NCBI RefSeq assembly: GCF_010078385.1
Contig: NZ_SIJC01000002.1
Location: forward strand, 372,001-436,000
DNA from: Chengkuizengella sediminis
GTDB taxonomy: Bacteria; Bacillota; Bacilli; Paenibacillales; KCTC-33759
Length of the DNA stretch: 64,000 nucleotides
Direction of reading: 5' to 3'
This document shows, piece after piece, positions 54,711 through 63,776 of the stretch; position 1 is the stretch's first letter, and the number at the start of each line of letters is the position of its first letter. Below the pieces are notes generated by a model that did no database searches, was not told where the DNA came from, and saw nothing but the letters and a program-made list of their open reading frames with translations. The translations under genes were made by a program, and so were the position numbers.

Positions 54711-55820
54711 TTAGATAAGTAGTTGTAGGGTAACCCATTCGTCACGATGGATGACTTCTATTCGTTGCACATCGATTCGTTTTTTCACTTCACTAGTGGA
54801 TAATCCAACTACAGCTTTCAATTGCCATGATGCATAATTTACTACTCCACGACCAATAACTTTATCGGACTGATTTGTTACCTCGATAACGTCCCCTGGG
54901 TGGAATTCGCCAAGAACTTTTACAACACCAGCTGGTAATAAGCTTTTTCCACCTGTTAAAAGTGCTTTTTCTGCGCCATCATCTACTTCAATTTTCCCGC
55001 GTGGCAATGAATGGAACCCAAGCCATTGCTTTTTCATCGGGAGGTTGTGCAACTGTGTGTCAAAATATGTTCCTTTTCCTTTTTGTTCAACAGCTAATTT
55101 CATATCTAGTGGTTCTGCAGCCCTACCTATAAAAACAGGGACCCCACCGCGCATGGCGATTCTTGCGGCTTCTATTTTTGAACGCATACCCCCAGTGCCT
55201 ACAGATGATCCTGCTCCTCCAGCTATGCGGAACATATCCTCATCTATTTCATCAACTCGGTGAATCTTTTTAGCGTTGTGGTTTTTTCTAGGATCTGCAG
55301 TGTAAAGTCCGTCTGTATCTGTAAAGATCATAAGTTGTTTAGCTTTCACTAAGTTAGCCACGAGAGCAGATAACGAATCATTATCACCAAATTTTATTTC
55401 TTCGACAGATACTGTATCATTTTCATTAATAATAGGAATCGTGTCTTGACGGATTAATTCTTCAAATGTACTTAAAGCATTTTGCATTTGATTACGATTT
55501 GTAAAATTGTTTCGAGTTAATAAAATTTGTGCTACTTTACATTGATGTTTAGCAAATGCTTCAAAATATGCTTGCATTAAGATTGCCTGCCCTACAGCAG
55601 CAGCGGCTTGTTTTTCTTGTAACATCTTTGGACGGTTTTCATAACCTATGAGTTTAAAACCAGCGGCAACACTACCTGAGGTTACAAATAACACTTGAAA
55701 ACCTGATTTTTTTAGATGGACAATTTCATTTGTAAAGTAGTTTATTTTTGCGTGATCTAATTCACCTTCAGATGTTGTAAGCGAACTGCTTCCGATTTTT
55801 ACGACGATTCTTTGGTGCAT
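54711..55820 (-). CDS. proB: glutamate 5-kinase
   Basis: First, feedback-inhibited step of proline synthesis. 369 residues: an amino-acid kinase domain (RIVVKIGSSSLTTSEGELDH, LFVTSGSVAAGFKLIGY, PIINENDTVSVEEIKFGDND, IFTDTDGLYTADPR, GTGGMRSKIEAARIA) and a C-terminal PUA domain (RGKIEVDDGAEKALLTGGKS, GVVNYASWQL). The ATG at 55820 matches the family's start; an in-frame TTG at 55862, spaced badly from AGGAG, would add 14 residues. It is first in the operon, behind a proline-type T-box. Confidence 0.95.
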   Translation of the reverse strand: MHQRIVVKIGSSSLTTSEGELDHAKINYFTNEIVHLKKSGFQVLFVTSGSVAAGFKLIGYENRPKMLQEKQAAAAVGQAILMQAYFEAFAKHQCKVAQILLTRNNFTNRNQMQNALSTFEELIRQDTIPIINENDTVSVEEIKFGDNDSLSALVANLVKAKQLMIFTDTDGLYTADPRKNHNAKKIHRVDEIDEDMFRIAGGAGSSVGTGGMRSKIEAARIAMRGGVPVFIGRAAEPLDMKLAVEQKGKGTYFDTQLHNLPMKKQWLGFHSLPRGKIEVDDGAEKALLTGGKSLLPAGVVKVLGEFHPGDVIEVTNQSDKVIGRGVVNYASWQLKAVVGLSTSEVKKRIDVQRIEVIHRDEWVTLQLLI

Positions 55821-55975
55821 AATAATCACACTTTCTGTATTTTTATTCCATGTATATGACAAAAACTCCTATCGGAACTACTAATAGGTAGCAGAAATTG
55901 TAAGACTTGCCAATCATCAAGATTTTCTATCATACATCGATGTGAGTCAATGAATGACTATCTTTATGTTATAAA

Positions 55976-56212
55976 CAAAAAAAGACTTCCATCCATTAAA
56001 GGACGAAAGTCTTTACTTCCGCGGTACCACCTTCGTTGATAAATGATCAACATTTATCCGACTCTATCCCTAGATAACAGTAGGGGACTGTTCAACTCTT
56101 CGTTGACCATTCAGGGGCAGGTTCGGTAAGTCTTCATGGTAAATTTTCACAGCCAAGAAATTTACTCTCTGAACAGAAGTGACTAACCTACTATTCCCAT
56201 CACTATGTTTTT
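55976..56212 (-). promoter_or_regulatory. T-box riboswitch (proline type) controlling proBAC
   Basis: Read on the minus strand, the leader begins with a stem I containing the GATGGGAATAGTA element. The antiterminator T-box AAGGTGGTACCGCGG lies at plus 56019-56033. Opposite the AGTA element, GAACCTGCCC (plus 56115-56124) places CCT, a proline codon, as the specifier (56119-56121). The terminator with AAAGACTT/AAGTCTTT arms and T run is at 55976-56015. Uncharged tRNA-Pro would stabilise the antiterminator and allow proBAC transcription. Confidence 0.93.
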
Positions 56213-56222
56213 GCTTTTTATA

Positions 56223-56251
56223 AGAATATCATGGGGGAACACGTTTGTAAA
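56223..56251 (-). promoter_or_regulatory. promoter of the proBAC T-box leader
   Basis: On the minus strand, TTTACA (plus 56246-56251), 17-bp spacer, TATTCT (plus 56223-56228). It would start transcription just before the stem I of the T-box. Confidence 0.6.
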
Positions 56252-56353
56252 TCCCAAATAAGCACAAAATTTAATGCTGAACCCTTTTTTTTACTGTATA
56301 ATTATTTTTGATTCATAAGATATGATAAAAAATAGCTTAAGAGGAGATTTTAC

Positions 56354-56980
56354 ATGTTTATTGAACTTTTTATCATTGCGTTATTCGCTGGGATCACTCC
56401 TGGTCCAGATTTATTTATTGTTATTAAAAATAGTCTGAGTTACGGTGTGAAAATTGGTTTTGCAACAGCTTTAGGTATTTCGTCTTCTAATGTAATCCAT
56501 ATTAGTCTAACCATTATCGGTATTTCTGTTTTGATAGAGCAGTATCCAAGTTTAAATGCAATTATAAAAATCATAGGTGCACTGTATATTTTATGGATTG
56601 GAATAAACGCGATTCGTTCTTCACCTCCAAAAGAGGAAGTTGCAAGTGATCAGGTAAAAGTAAAAGAACATAAACCGTTTTTTAAAGCATTTCGTGAAGG
56701 GTTTTTAATTAGTGTATTTAACGTAAAGCCACTTTTATTTTTTATCAGCATTTTTTCACAATTTATTGGTCCAGAAACGGGATCTTATGTCCGATGGTTA
56801 TATGGACTTGAAATGGTAGTTACTGTAGGGTTATTATTTAGTACAATAGCAATCATTTCCTCCTCCATTATATTTAGGAAATATTACAATAAATATGCAT
56901 ATTGGATTGATCGTATTTTCGGAGTAGTGTTAATTTTGTTTGCGATTACGATCGGTTTTTCAGTCTTTATTGGGGGGTGA
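56354..56980 (+). CDS. LysE/RhtB-family exporter
   Basis: 208 residues with about six membrane segments. The N-terminal signature LFAGITPGPDLFIVIKNSLS (GxxPGPxxxxv) defines the LysE/RhtB amino-acid exporter family, followed by GISSSNVIHISLTIIGIS and KIIGALYILWIGINAIRSS. It probably exports an amino acid or homoserine-lactone-like compound. TTAAGAGGAGA precedes the ATG. It is divergent from the proline operon; the 533-bp gap between proB and this gene holds the T-box leader and promoters of both. Confidence 0.87.
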   Translation: MFIELFIIALFAGITPGPDLFIVIKNSLSYGVKIGFATALGISSSNVIHISLTIIGISVLIEQYPSLNAIIKIIGALYILWIGINAIRSSPPKEEVASDQVKVKEHKPFFKAFREGFLISVFNVKPLLFFISIFSQFIGPETGSYVRWLYGLEMVVTVGLLFSTIAIISSSIIFRKYYNKYAYWIDRIFGVVLILFAITIGFSVFIGG

Positions 56981-56986
56981 GAAGAA

Positions 56987-57175
56987 ATGTTATCTGCATC
57001 TGTTTCAGGATCCGCTTCGCTAGTTACATATTTTTTTCCCATCATTTTATTTGGATTAATTGTTGTTATATTTGGAATTGTCTTATTTATATTTAAGAGT
57101 ATTCGTTATTTTGGTAACATTAAAAAGCAATTAAAAGAAATCAATCAAAAGTTGGATAGAATAACAAGTGACTAA
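56987..57175 (+). CDS. small single-pass membrane protein (DUF4083-like)
   Basis: 62 residues: one long hydrophobic helix (YFFPIILFGLIVVIFGIVLF) and a coiled-coil-like tail (KQLKEINQKLDRITSD). This layout recalls DUF4083, but that is a weak assignment. GGTGAGAAG precedes the ATG, and the gene starts 6 bp after the LysE stop, so the two are co-transcribed. Confidence 0.65.
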   Translation: MLSASVSGSASLVTYFFPIILFGLIVVIFGIVLFIFKSIRYFGNIKKQLKEINQKLDRITSD

Positions 57176-57281
57176 ATTTATTAGGTTTATCATATCCTTT
57201 GCTCTTAAAATCATATTTATATGATAGTAAGAATTATATAGAGGTGATACATAACTACTTTTAAAAGAGGAGATATTTCAA

Positions 57282-58175
57282 TTGGAACTATTAAAAAACG
57301 TGAAAAAAAATCAACGACAACATCATAAAATTTCATTACGAGAAATCTTGACACGTATCTTTTTCATTATTTTAGGAGCTATGTTAGTAGCTATAGCATT
57401 AGAAATGTTTTTAGTTCCGAACACAATCATTGACGGTGGGATTGTTGGAATTTCCATTATTTCATCTTATTTAAGTAAAATCCCTTTGGGGGTATTTTTA
57501 TTCATCCTCAACATTCCTTTTCTGTTTATTGGTTATAAACAGATTGGTAAAACGTTTGCGATATCAACTTTGCTTGGTGTTTTTGTAATGTCTATAGGGA
57601 CCTTCGCCTTACATTCTGCGGAAATGGCAACAGATGAACCTTTATTGGCTGCTGTATTTGGAGGTACCATTCTCGGGTTTGGTGTAGGACTTGTTTTAAG
57701 ATATGGAGGATCATTGGATGGAACAGAAATTGTGGCTATTTTAGTAAATAAAAAGACACCTTTTTCCGTTGGCGAAATTGTCATGTTTTTTAACTTGTTC
57801 ATATTAGGAAGTGCAGGTTTTGTTTTTGGATGGGAACGTGCGATGTACTCACTTATCGCCTATTTCATAGCATTTAAAATGATTGATGTGACAATCAACG
57901 GTTTTGATGAATCAAAATCAGTTTGGATCATTAGTGAAAATCATAAAGAAGTAGGAGACGCGATTTTATTTCGTTTAGGTCGTGGTGTCACTTATCTGAG
58001 TGGTGAAGGAGGTTTTTCTGGTGATGATAAACAAATCATTTTTTGTATCATCACTCGATTGGAAGAAGCAAAACTAAAATCCATTGTGGATGAATTAGAT
58101 TCAGAGGCTTTCCTCGCTATTGGCAACATTCATGATGTGAAGGGTGGAAGATTTAAGAAGAGAGACATCCATTAA
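57282..58175 (+). CDS. YitT-family membrane protein
   Basis: 297 residues. The N-terminal DUF161 part has about five membrane helices (IFFIILGAMLVAIALEMFLV, NTIIDGGIVGISIISSYLSK, LNIPFLFIGYKQIGKTFAIS). The C-terminal DUF2179 domain is cytoplasmic (GRGVTYLSGEGGFSGDDKQI, DSEAFLAIGNIHDVKGGRF), a ligand-binding-like fold. The physiological role of YitT proteins is unsettled. The start is a TTG with AGAGGAGAT upstream. It may be the first gene of a unit with the amidase 34 bp downstream. Confidence 0.88.
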   Translation: MELLKNVKKNQRQHHKISLREILTRIFFIILGAMLVAIALEMFLVPNTIIDGGIVGISIISSYLSKIPLGVFLFILNIPFLFIGYKQIGKTFAISTLLGVFVMSIGTFALHSAEMATDEPLLAAVFGGTILGFGVGLVLRYGGSLDGTEIVAILVNKKTPFSVGEIVMFFNLFILGSAGFVFGWERAMYSLIAYFIAFKMIDVTINGFDESKSVWIISENHKEVGDAILFRLGRGVTYLSGEGGFSGDDKQIIFCIITRLEEAKLKSIVDELDSEAFLAIGNIHDVKGGRFKKRDIH

Positions 58176-58209
58176 AGTGATGTAAATTATTGGTTTAGGG
58201 GAGATAACG

Positions 58210-59001
58210 ATGAAGTTAGAATGGAATATTTCATGTTTACAATTCGATGTCAAACAAGGATTAGTAGAAGAAAACTTTGACAAGGTAAAAGAGATGATAG
58301 GGGAAGCAACTTCTGCTCCGCATAAACCAGATGTAATTTTACTTCCAGAGATGTGGAATACAAGTTTTATAAAAAATGTTTCAAGTCTTGCAGATACATA
58401 TGGAGAAGAAACGAAGCTGTTCATATCAGAAATGAGCAAAAAACATAATGTACATATGGTGGCAGGGTCGATTTCAGAAAAAATAAATGGAAAAGTCCAT
58501 AATATCAGTTACGTATGTAATCCAGATGGAGAGTTTATTGCAGATTATTCTAAAATCCATTTGTTTCAACTAATGTATGAGGATCGTTATTATGTAGGGG
58601 GAAATGGTATAGGGGTATTTGAAATGTTTGGTGTAAAAGCTGGAATGGTCATATGTTATGATATTCGTTTTCCTGAACTTGTTCGTAAGTTAGCTCTAGA
58701 AGGTGTGAAGGTTTTATTTGTTCCAGCACAATGGCCAGATGTAAGGCTACAACATTGGAGAACATTACTTATGGCTAGAGCTATTGAAAATCAAATGTAT
58801 GTTGTATCGTGTAATCGTATCGGGAGCAGTGAAAGAGAAAATTTCCCAGGACATTCGATGATCATAAGTCCCTGGGGGGAAGTGATCACCGAAGCTGAGG
58901 ATAAAGAAACGATTTTACAAACAAAGATAGATTTGGAATTAGTACAAACTGTCAGAAATACGATCCCAGTATTTGAAGATCGTAGACCCTCGCTTTATTA
59001 A
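58210..59001 (+). CDS. carbon-nitrogen hydrolase (nitrilase superfamily, omega-amidase-like)
   Basis: 263 residues with the nitrilase catalytic triad: Glu in LLPEMWNTSF, Lys in YSKIHLFQLM and Cys in GMVICYDIRFPELVRKLA. PAQWPDVRLQHWRTLLMARA and FPGHSMIISPWGEVI are also typical. The group includes B. subtilis MtnU and omega-amidases that hydrolyse 2-oxoglutaramate or 2-oxosuccinamate. No methionine-salvage gene is adjacent except mtaD, 47 kb away, so the substrate stays open. GGGGAGATAACG precedes the ATG. It is convergent with the LysR gene, overlapping by 4 bp. Confidence 0.85.
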   Translation: MKLEWNISCLQFDVKQGLVEENFDKVKEMIGEATSAPHKPDVILLPEMWNTSFIKNVSSLADTYGEETKLFISEMSKKHNVHMVAGSISEKINGKVHNISYVCNPDGEFIADYSKIHLFQLMYEDRYYVGGNGIGVFEMFGVKAGMVICYDIRFPELVRKLALEGVKVLFVPAQWPDVRLQHWRTLLMARAIENQMYVVSCNRIGSSERENFPGHSMIISPWGEVITEAEDKETILQTKIDLELVQTVRNTIPVFEDRRPSLY

Positions 59002-59894
59002 CGTATGACTTTCATCATAGTGTCTATAAAGGCTTCTGCTGCTTTGGACAAATATCTACCTTTTTGATGGGCGATGACAAGTGTTCGTTTTGGATTATGT
59101 TTTAATTTTAAATGAATCGGGGTAAAATGGCTCCATTTCGTTTGCGTAACCATATAGGGAACAAAGGCAATGCCCATCCCTGCGGCAACTAAAGATTGAA
59201 CCGTTTCAATGTTACTGCTTTCAAAAGCAATATTCGGTGTAAACCCTGCTTGTTCACACAAATCAATCGTAATGTGCCTAAATCCCTGTCCTTTTTTTAA
59301 AGTGACAAAAGGTTCATCCTTCAAATCTATAATATCAATTTCTTTTTTTTGGTGATGAAGTTTAGTATTTAAATGATGTTTGGGTGGGACCGTGAGAATA
59401 ATTTCTTCTTCCATCACAGGATAATAAGTTAGAGAAGATTCTTGCATAGGTAAAGATAATAAGCTGATGTCTGTTTGTCCTTGTGATGTTAAAATCTCTA
59501 AGTTGGTGGAGCTTTCTTCAATTAGCATAATTTCAATGCCTGGATAGTTCTGTTGAAAGATAGGAAGGACTCTTGGTAATATATGTGAGCCTGTAATTGG
59601 TAAACTGCCTATGATTAGTTTACCTTTTCTTGTGTGCGAAATGTCTTCCATTTCGTTTTTCATTTGCTCAATTAAATCCATGACCTTGTGTGCTTTTTCC
59701 ACAAAAACAGCACCTGCATGTGTCAACTCAACAGCATTTGTATTTCTATCAAACAATTTTACATTCAGTTCTTTTTCTAATTTTGCAATTTGTTGACTAA
59801 GAGATGGTTGTGCGACATGTAACTTTTCTGCAGCTCTTGAAAAGTTTTTTTCTAATGCAATTTGAATTGAATATTGCAACTGTCTTAGTTCCAT
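58998..59894 (-). CDS. LysR-family transcriptional regulator divergent from leuCD
   Basis: 298 residues. The N-terminal winged helix is LRQLQYSIQIALEKNFSRAA then EKLHVAQPSLSQQIAKLEKE; the C-terminal effector domain spans about 90-295 (KGKLIIGSLPITGSHILPRV, FESSNIETVQSLVAAGMGIA). It is CysL/YwfK- or AlsR-like. AAAGGAAGGG lies upstream of the start. It is divergent from leuC; such arrangements usually mean the regulator controls the neighbour, here isopropylmalate isomerase. The effector would plausibly be a leucine pathway intermediate; that is inference. Confidence 0.85.
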   Translation of the reverse strand: MELRQLQYSIQIALEKNFSRAAEKLHVAQPSLSQQIAKLEKELNVKLFDRNTNAVELTHAGAVFVEKAHKVMDLIEQMKNEMEDISHTRKGKLIIGSLPITGSHILPRVLPIFQQNYPGIEIMLIEESSTNLEILTSQGQTDISLLSLPMQESSLTYYPVMEEEIILTVPPKHHLNTKLHHQKKEIDIIDLKDEPFVTLKKGQGFRHITIDLCEQAGFTPNIAFESSNIETVQSLVAAGMGIAFVPYMVTQTKWSHFTPIHLKLKHNPKRTLVIAHQKGRYLSKAAEAFIDTMMKVIR

Positions 59895-60001
59895 TATTTT
59901 TCCCTTCCTTTCATTAATATTTCATTTTATATAGGATTAATGCACAGAACTTAACTTCACACATGTGGGTATATTTGGTCCCGGTGGTATTAGTTTTACC
60001 T

Positions 60002-60018
60002 ATAGCAGTTATAACTAT
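60002..60018. promoter_or_regulatory. LysR-type dyad between the LysR gene and leuC
   Basis: ATAG-N9-CTAT (60002-60018) encloses the palindrome AGTTATAACT (60007-60016). The form resembles LysR-family T-N11-A boxes in position and symmetry, but AT-rich DNA gives such dyads by chance. Confidence 0.35.
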
Positions 60019-60087
60019 TATATCTTGGAACAATAATTAAAGAAATGTTAAACTTTGAATAAGATTTTTATAAGAGGTGAAATATCG

Positions 60088-61500
60088 ATGTCTACTAAAA
60101 AAACAATTATTGAAAAAATTTGGGATCGCCATGTCATTCATCAAGAAGAGGGAAAACCGGGTATTATATATATTGATCTTCAATTAGTACATGAGGTAAC
60201 ATCACCCCAAGCCTTTGAGGGATTGCGTTTAGCAGGGCGTAAGGTTCGTAGACCTGATTTAACTTTTGCTACTATGGATCATAATGTTCCTACTAAAGAT
60301 CGCTTTAATATTACAGACCCGATCTCTAAACAACAAATAGATACGTTAACTAAAAACTGTGAAGAATTTGGAGTCACATTATATGACTTAAATAGTTTGG
60401 ATCAAGGTGTAGTTCATGTCATGGGTCCAGAGCTCGGGTTAACACACCCTGGTAAAACCATTGTTTGTGGTGATAGTCATACATCAACACATGGTGCGTT
60501 TGGTGCACTTGCGTTTGGAATCGGTACAAGTGAAGTTGAACATGTGCTTGCAACACAATGTTTACAACAAACAAAACCTAAAACTTTAGAAGTACGAATT
60601 AATGGTAAATTAAATCCTGGAATCACAGCTAAAGACCTTATTTTAGGTGTTATCGCTAAATATGGTACAGATTTTGCTACAGGTTATGTTGTTGAATATA
60701 CAGGTGAAGCCATTCGTGCTCTTTCCATGGAAGAAAGAATGACCGTATGTAACATGTCTATTGAAGCTGGAGCTAGAGCAGGTTTGATTACGCCAGACGA
60801 AACAACTTTTGAATATTTAAAAGGTAGAGCACATGTACCTCATGGTGAGGATTTTGATCGTGCTGTAGAAGATTGGAAAAGTTTAGCAACGGATAAAGGT
60901 ACTGTTTATGATCGCGTTGTAGATTTTGATGCTGAATCATTAGTACCACAAGTTACTTGGGGAACAAGTCCTGGTATGGGTACAGATGTAACAGATGTAG
61001 TTCCAAATCCAGCAGATTTTGAAACTGAAAATGAACGTAAAGCTGCTGAAAAAGCAATTGAATACATGGGTCTAACACCTGGATCTCAAATGAATGAACT
61101 TAAAATTGATCGTGTATTCATCGGTTCATGTACAAATGGTAGAATCGAAGATTTAAGAAGTGCAGCGAAGGTTATCAAAGGTTATAAAGTAGCTTCTAAT
61201 GTTAATGCTATGATCGTTCCAGGATCAGGTAGAGTAAAAATTCAAGCAGAAGAAGAGGGTTTAGACAAAATATTTGAGGAAGCTGGATTCGAATGGAGAG
61301 AAGCTGGATGTAGTATGTGTTTAGCTATGAACCCTGATTTCTTAAATCCAGGAGAACGTTGCGCATCTACTTCTAACCGTAACTTTGAAGGACGTCAAGG
61401 AAGAGGCGGAAGAACACACCTCGTATCTCCTGCAATGGCAGCTGCAGCAGCAATTAAAGGACATTTTGTAGATGTGAGAGATTGGCAATTTCAATCATAA
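60088..61500 (+). CDS. leuC: 3-isopropylmalate dehydratase large subunit
   Basis: Isomerises 2-isopropylmalate to 3-isopropylmalate with LeuD in leucine synthesis. 470 residues of the aconitase superfamily. The 4Fe-4S ligands are visible: Cys in [14 protein letters not shown], and the pair in [32 protein letters not shown] and ATQCLQQ are also characteristic. The ATG at 60088 follows AAGAGGTGAAAT; a TTG at 60055 gives an extension unlike the family. leuD follows 57 bp downstream. leuA and leuB are not in the window. Confidence 0.96.
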   Translation: MSTKKTIIEKIWDRHVIHQEEGKPGIIYIDLQLVHEVTSPQAFEGLRLAGRKVRRPDLTFATMDHNVPTKDRFNITDPISKQQIDTLTKNCEEFGVTLYDLNSLDQGVVHVMGPELGLTHPGKTIVCGDSHTSTHGAFGALAFGIGTSEVEHVLATQCLQQTKPKTLEVRINGKLNPGITAKDLILGVIAKYGTDFATGYVVEYTGEAIRALSMEERMTVCNMSIEAGARAGLITPDETTFEYLKGRAHVPHGEDFDRAVEDWKSLATDKGTVYDRVVDFDAESLVPQVTWGTSPGMGTDVTDVVPNPADFETENERKAAEKAIEYMGLTPGSQMNELKIDRVFIGSCTNGRIEDLRSAAKVIKGYKVASNVNAMIVPGSGRVKIQAEEEGLDKIFEEAGFEWREAGCSMCLAMNPDFLNPGERCASTSNRNFEGRQGRGGRTHLVSPAMAAAAAIKGHFVDVRDWQFQS

Positions 61501-61557
61501 TTAATTATATATAGTATCGATAGACTCAATTTGATAGATTTGAGAGGAGAATGATCA

Positions 61558-62145
61558 ATGGAAGCTTTTAAACAACATTCCGGAATTGTAGCACCTGTGG
61601 ATCGTGTTAATGTAGATACAGATGCGATTATTCCTAAGCAATTTTTAAAACGAATTGAACGTACTGGGTTTGGACAATTTTTATTTTATGAGTGGAGATT
61701 TCTAGAAAACGGTGTGGACAAAAATCCGGATTTTGAAATGAATAAACCTCGTTATAATGGATCCTCTGTTTTAATATCTAGAGTGAACTTTGGTTGTGGT
61801 TCCTCACGTGAACATGCACCTTGGGCAATTTTGGATTATGGATTTAAAGTCGTTATTGCTCCTTCATTTGCAGATATTTTTTATAATAACTGTTTTAAAA
61901 ATGGAATATTACCTATTAAACTTTCTGAAGAACAAGTAGAAGAATTTTTCCAACGTACTGCGTCAAACGATGGTTATAAACTTCACGTTGATCTCGAAAA
62001 TAAAGTGATTACAGATGATATCGGATTAAAAATTGATTTTGATCTAGATGAACATCGCCGTCAGTATTTATTGCAAGGATTGGATGATATCGGTCTCACG
62101 CTTCAGCACGAAGATAAAATTGCAGCTTACGAGCAAAGAGCTTAA
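61558..62145 (+). CDS. leuD: 3-isopropylmalate dehydratase small subunit
   Basis: 195 residues forming the swivel domain that closes over the LeuC active site. Motifs: [23 protein letters not shown] (residues up to [10 protein letters not shown]), [20 protein letters not shown], and [29 protein letters not shown] precedes the ATG. It is the last gene of the leuC-leuD unit, with a terminator directly downstream. Confidence 0.96.
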   Translation: MEAFKQHSGIVAPVDRVNVDTDAIIPKQFLKRIERTGFGQFLFYEWRFLENGVDKNPDFEMNKPRYNGSSVLISRVNFGCGSSREHAPWAILDYGFKVVIAPSFADIFYNNCFKNGILPIKLSEEQVEEFFQRTASNDGYKLHVDLENKVITDDIGLKIDFDLDEHRRQYLLQGLDDIGLTLQHEDKIAAYEQRA

Positions 62146-62150
62146 TTATT

Positions 62151-62198
62151 GAACCTCCAATATCACTTGTAAAATGGATTTGGAGGTTTTCTTTTTTA
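62151..62198 (+). terminator. intrinsic terminator after leuD
   Basis: AACCTCCAA and TTGGAGGTT are perfect 9-bp arms with a long loop and a pyrimidine tail. Confidence 0.87.
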
Positions 62199-62217
62199 AA
62201 AATAATTAATGATGATC

Positions 62218-63198
62218 TTATTCTACTGGAATAATGATCTCCAGTCCCTCTTTGAACCTAACGGTTATAAATGAGGGTACTTCTTGAACTGCTTCGTATT
62301 CAGCTTCCCAACGGACTAGATTCTCAGCATTCCCAAATGATACTCCACTACTTTGGGTTCGTAAGGATTGCCCCTGATCGTCTATAACTTCAAATTCATC
62401 ATAGGTTTCATATAATTCTTTTGGTTGAAGAATTTGTGCTTTTATTTTAGTGGCAGTTAGGGTGAAATTAACTTCTTCTATAATAATTGTCGTATCGCCA
62501 TAGGTTTTTGTTATCATCGGTAAGATGGTTTTAGTTTCACTCATTTCTTTTGTGACTGGAAAGGAAAATTCCCAATCTCCTTTTGTTTCTCCAATTTTTT
62601 CAAAGGTCAAATTTAATTGGAACTGTTCAGATGGTGGTTGAGCCGTATTGATTGTAAGCACATTTACGTAAGTATAATCATCTATCAATCCTCCAGTACT
62701 AGTAAATGATACTGGAGATGCAGTTTTACCATCCATTTTAATTTCTATATCAGGAAAAATATGAGGTGAATTAAATTTTTTAGAAGAATGTATGGCATAT
62801 CCTACCGAAATATCTATTCCATCATTAAAGACTTCAATGATACTGACCGTAATGTTTTCATCGGTGACACTTTCATTAATATTCGAAATTAAACCCATTT
62901 CTTCGGCCCTTTTTAATCCATCATTCTCAAATATATTAAAAACATATTTAATAACTGGAATTTGTTTTAAAGCGTTTGTAATACTGGGAGTAGATACAGA
63001 AATAGCTATCAGTAATGCAAACGTTGCAGCTGTTACAGATGACGTAATTAAAAATCTTTTGAGAAAATTATTTCTTTTCTTTTTGCCTGGTAACTTTGTT
63101 AAAGTTTGATCAATACGAGATTGAACGATAGCAGGAATTTCTGTTTCATTTTTTTTCAAAATCTGTTTAATTTCTAAGTCTACATTATTGTTCTTCAT
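62218..63198 (-). CDS. DUF4179 membrane protein, likely anti-sigma factor
   Basis: 326 residues. A cytoplasmic N-terminus of about 50 residues (LEIKQILKKNETEIPAIVQS) precedes one membrane helix (ITSSVTAATFALLIAISVS), then DUF4179 (ITNALKQIPVIKYVFNIF) and a strand-rich extracytoplasmic part. This matches DUF4179 proteins encoded with ECF sigma factors, which act as anti-sigma factors. GAGAGGAGTATC precedes the ATG at 63198. It overlaps the sigma gene by 14 bp, giving coupled, near-stoichiometric synthesis, a usual feature of sigma/anti-sigma pairs. Confidence 0.84.
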   Translation of the reverse strand: MKNNNVDLEIKQILKKNETEIPAIVQSRIDQTLTKLPGKKKRNNFLKRFLITSSVTAATFALLIAISVSTPSITNALKQIPVIKYVFNIFENDGLKRAEEMGLISNINESVTDENITVSIIEVFNDGIDISVGYAIHSSKKFNSPHIFPDIEIKMDGKTASPVSFTSTGGLIDDYTYVNVLTINTAQPPSEQFQLNLTFEKIGETKGDWEFSFPVTKEMSETKTILPMITKTYGDTTIIIEEVNFTLTATKIKAQILQPKELYETYDEFEVIDDQGQSLRTQSSGVSFGNAENLVRWEAEYEAVQEVPSFITVRFKEGLEIIIPVE

Positions 63199-63718
63199 TT
63201 CTGATACTCCTCTCGTTTTCATTTTGAAGTAATTTTAATAATTTCGAGCGTGCTCTGTTTAATCTCGATTTGACTGTACCTTCTGGTATTTCTAATAATT
63301 CAGCAATATCTTTGATAGGTTGATCCTCGAAGTAATATAGTACAATGATGGTTCGAATATCCTCTTCCAATGAATGGATCGCATCATGAATCTCGATGGA
63401 ATCATAAGAATCTTTCATAGTTTCTTGAACTACCACTTCATTGAATAATACAATTTTACTTTTAGTTCTCATCATTTTGTTGCATTCATTGATCAAAATG
63501 CGAATTAACCACGTTTTGAAATATCTAGGCTCGTTTAAACTATTTATTGAATTGAAAGCTTTTAGAATTGTTTCTTGTAACACGTCTGCACAATCCACTT
63601 CTCTTTTAAAAAAGGATTTAGCTACTCTGTACATCGATTTTTCATTTTCTTTGATTAATCGAACAAACGCATCTTTGCTTCCTTTTTGTGCAAGTTTTAC
63701 AGTTTTTTCATTTTCCAT
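63185..63718 (-). CDS. ECF-type RNA polymerase sigma factor
   Basis: 177 residues. Region 2 includes SKDAFVRLIKENEKSMYRVA, then CADVLQETILKAFNSINSL and the W-containing YFKTWLIRILINECNKM. Region 4 has LEEDIRTIIVLYYFEDQPIK and the helix-turn-helix DIAELLEIPEGTVKSRLNRA. No region 1 or 3, as in the ECF group; it resembles SigV/YlaC-like factors of Bacillales. AAAGGAGGACATC precedes the ATG. The partner DUF4179 protein overlaps its end. A candidate autoregulatory ECF promoter lies upstream. Confidence 0.9.
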   Translation of the reverse strand: MENEKTVKLAQKGSKDAFVRLIKENEKSMYRVAKSFFKREVDCADVLQETILKAFNSINSLNEPRYFKTWLIRILINECNKMMRTKSKIVLFNEVVVQETMKDSYDSIEIHDAIHSLEEDIRTIIVLYYFEDQPIKDIAELLEIPEGTVKSRLNRARSKLLKLLQNENERSIRNEEQ

Positions 63719-63750
63719 CTGATGTCCTCCTTTTATGGATTTACTTATTA

Positions 63751-63776
63751 GATACTTCTTATGGATATTTGGTTCA
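63751..63776 (-). promoter_or_regulatory. candidate ECF-type promoter of the sigma/anti-sigma pair
   Basis: On the minus strand, TGAACC (plus 63771-63776), 16-base spacer, TATC (plus 63751-63754). TGAAC-like -35 boxes with 16-bp spacers are usual for ECF factors, which commonly transcribe their own gene. In the remaining 220 bp to the window end I see no gene. Confidence 0.4.
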
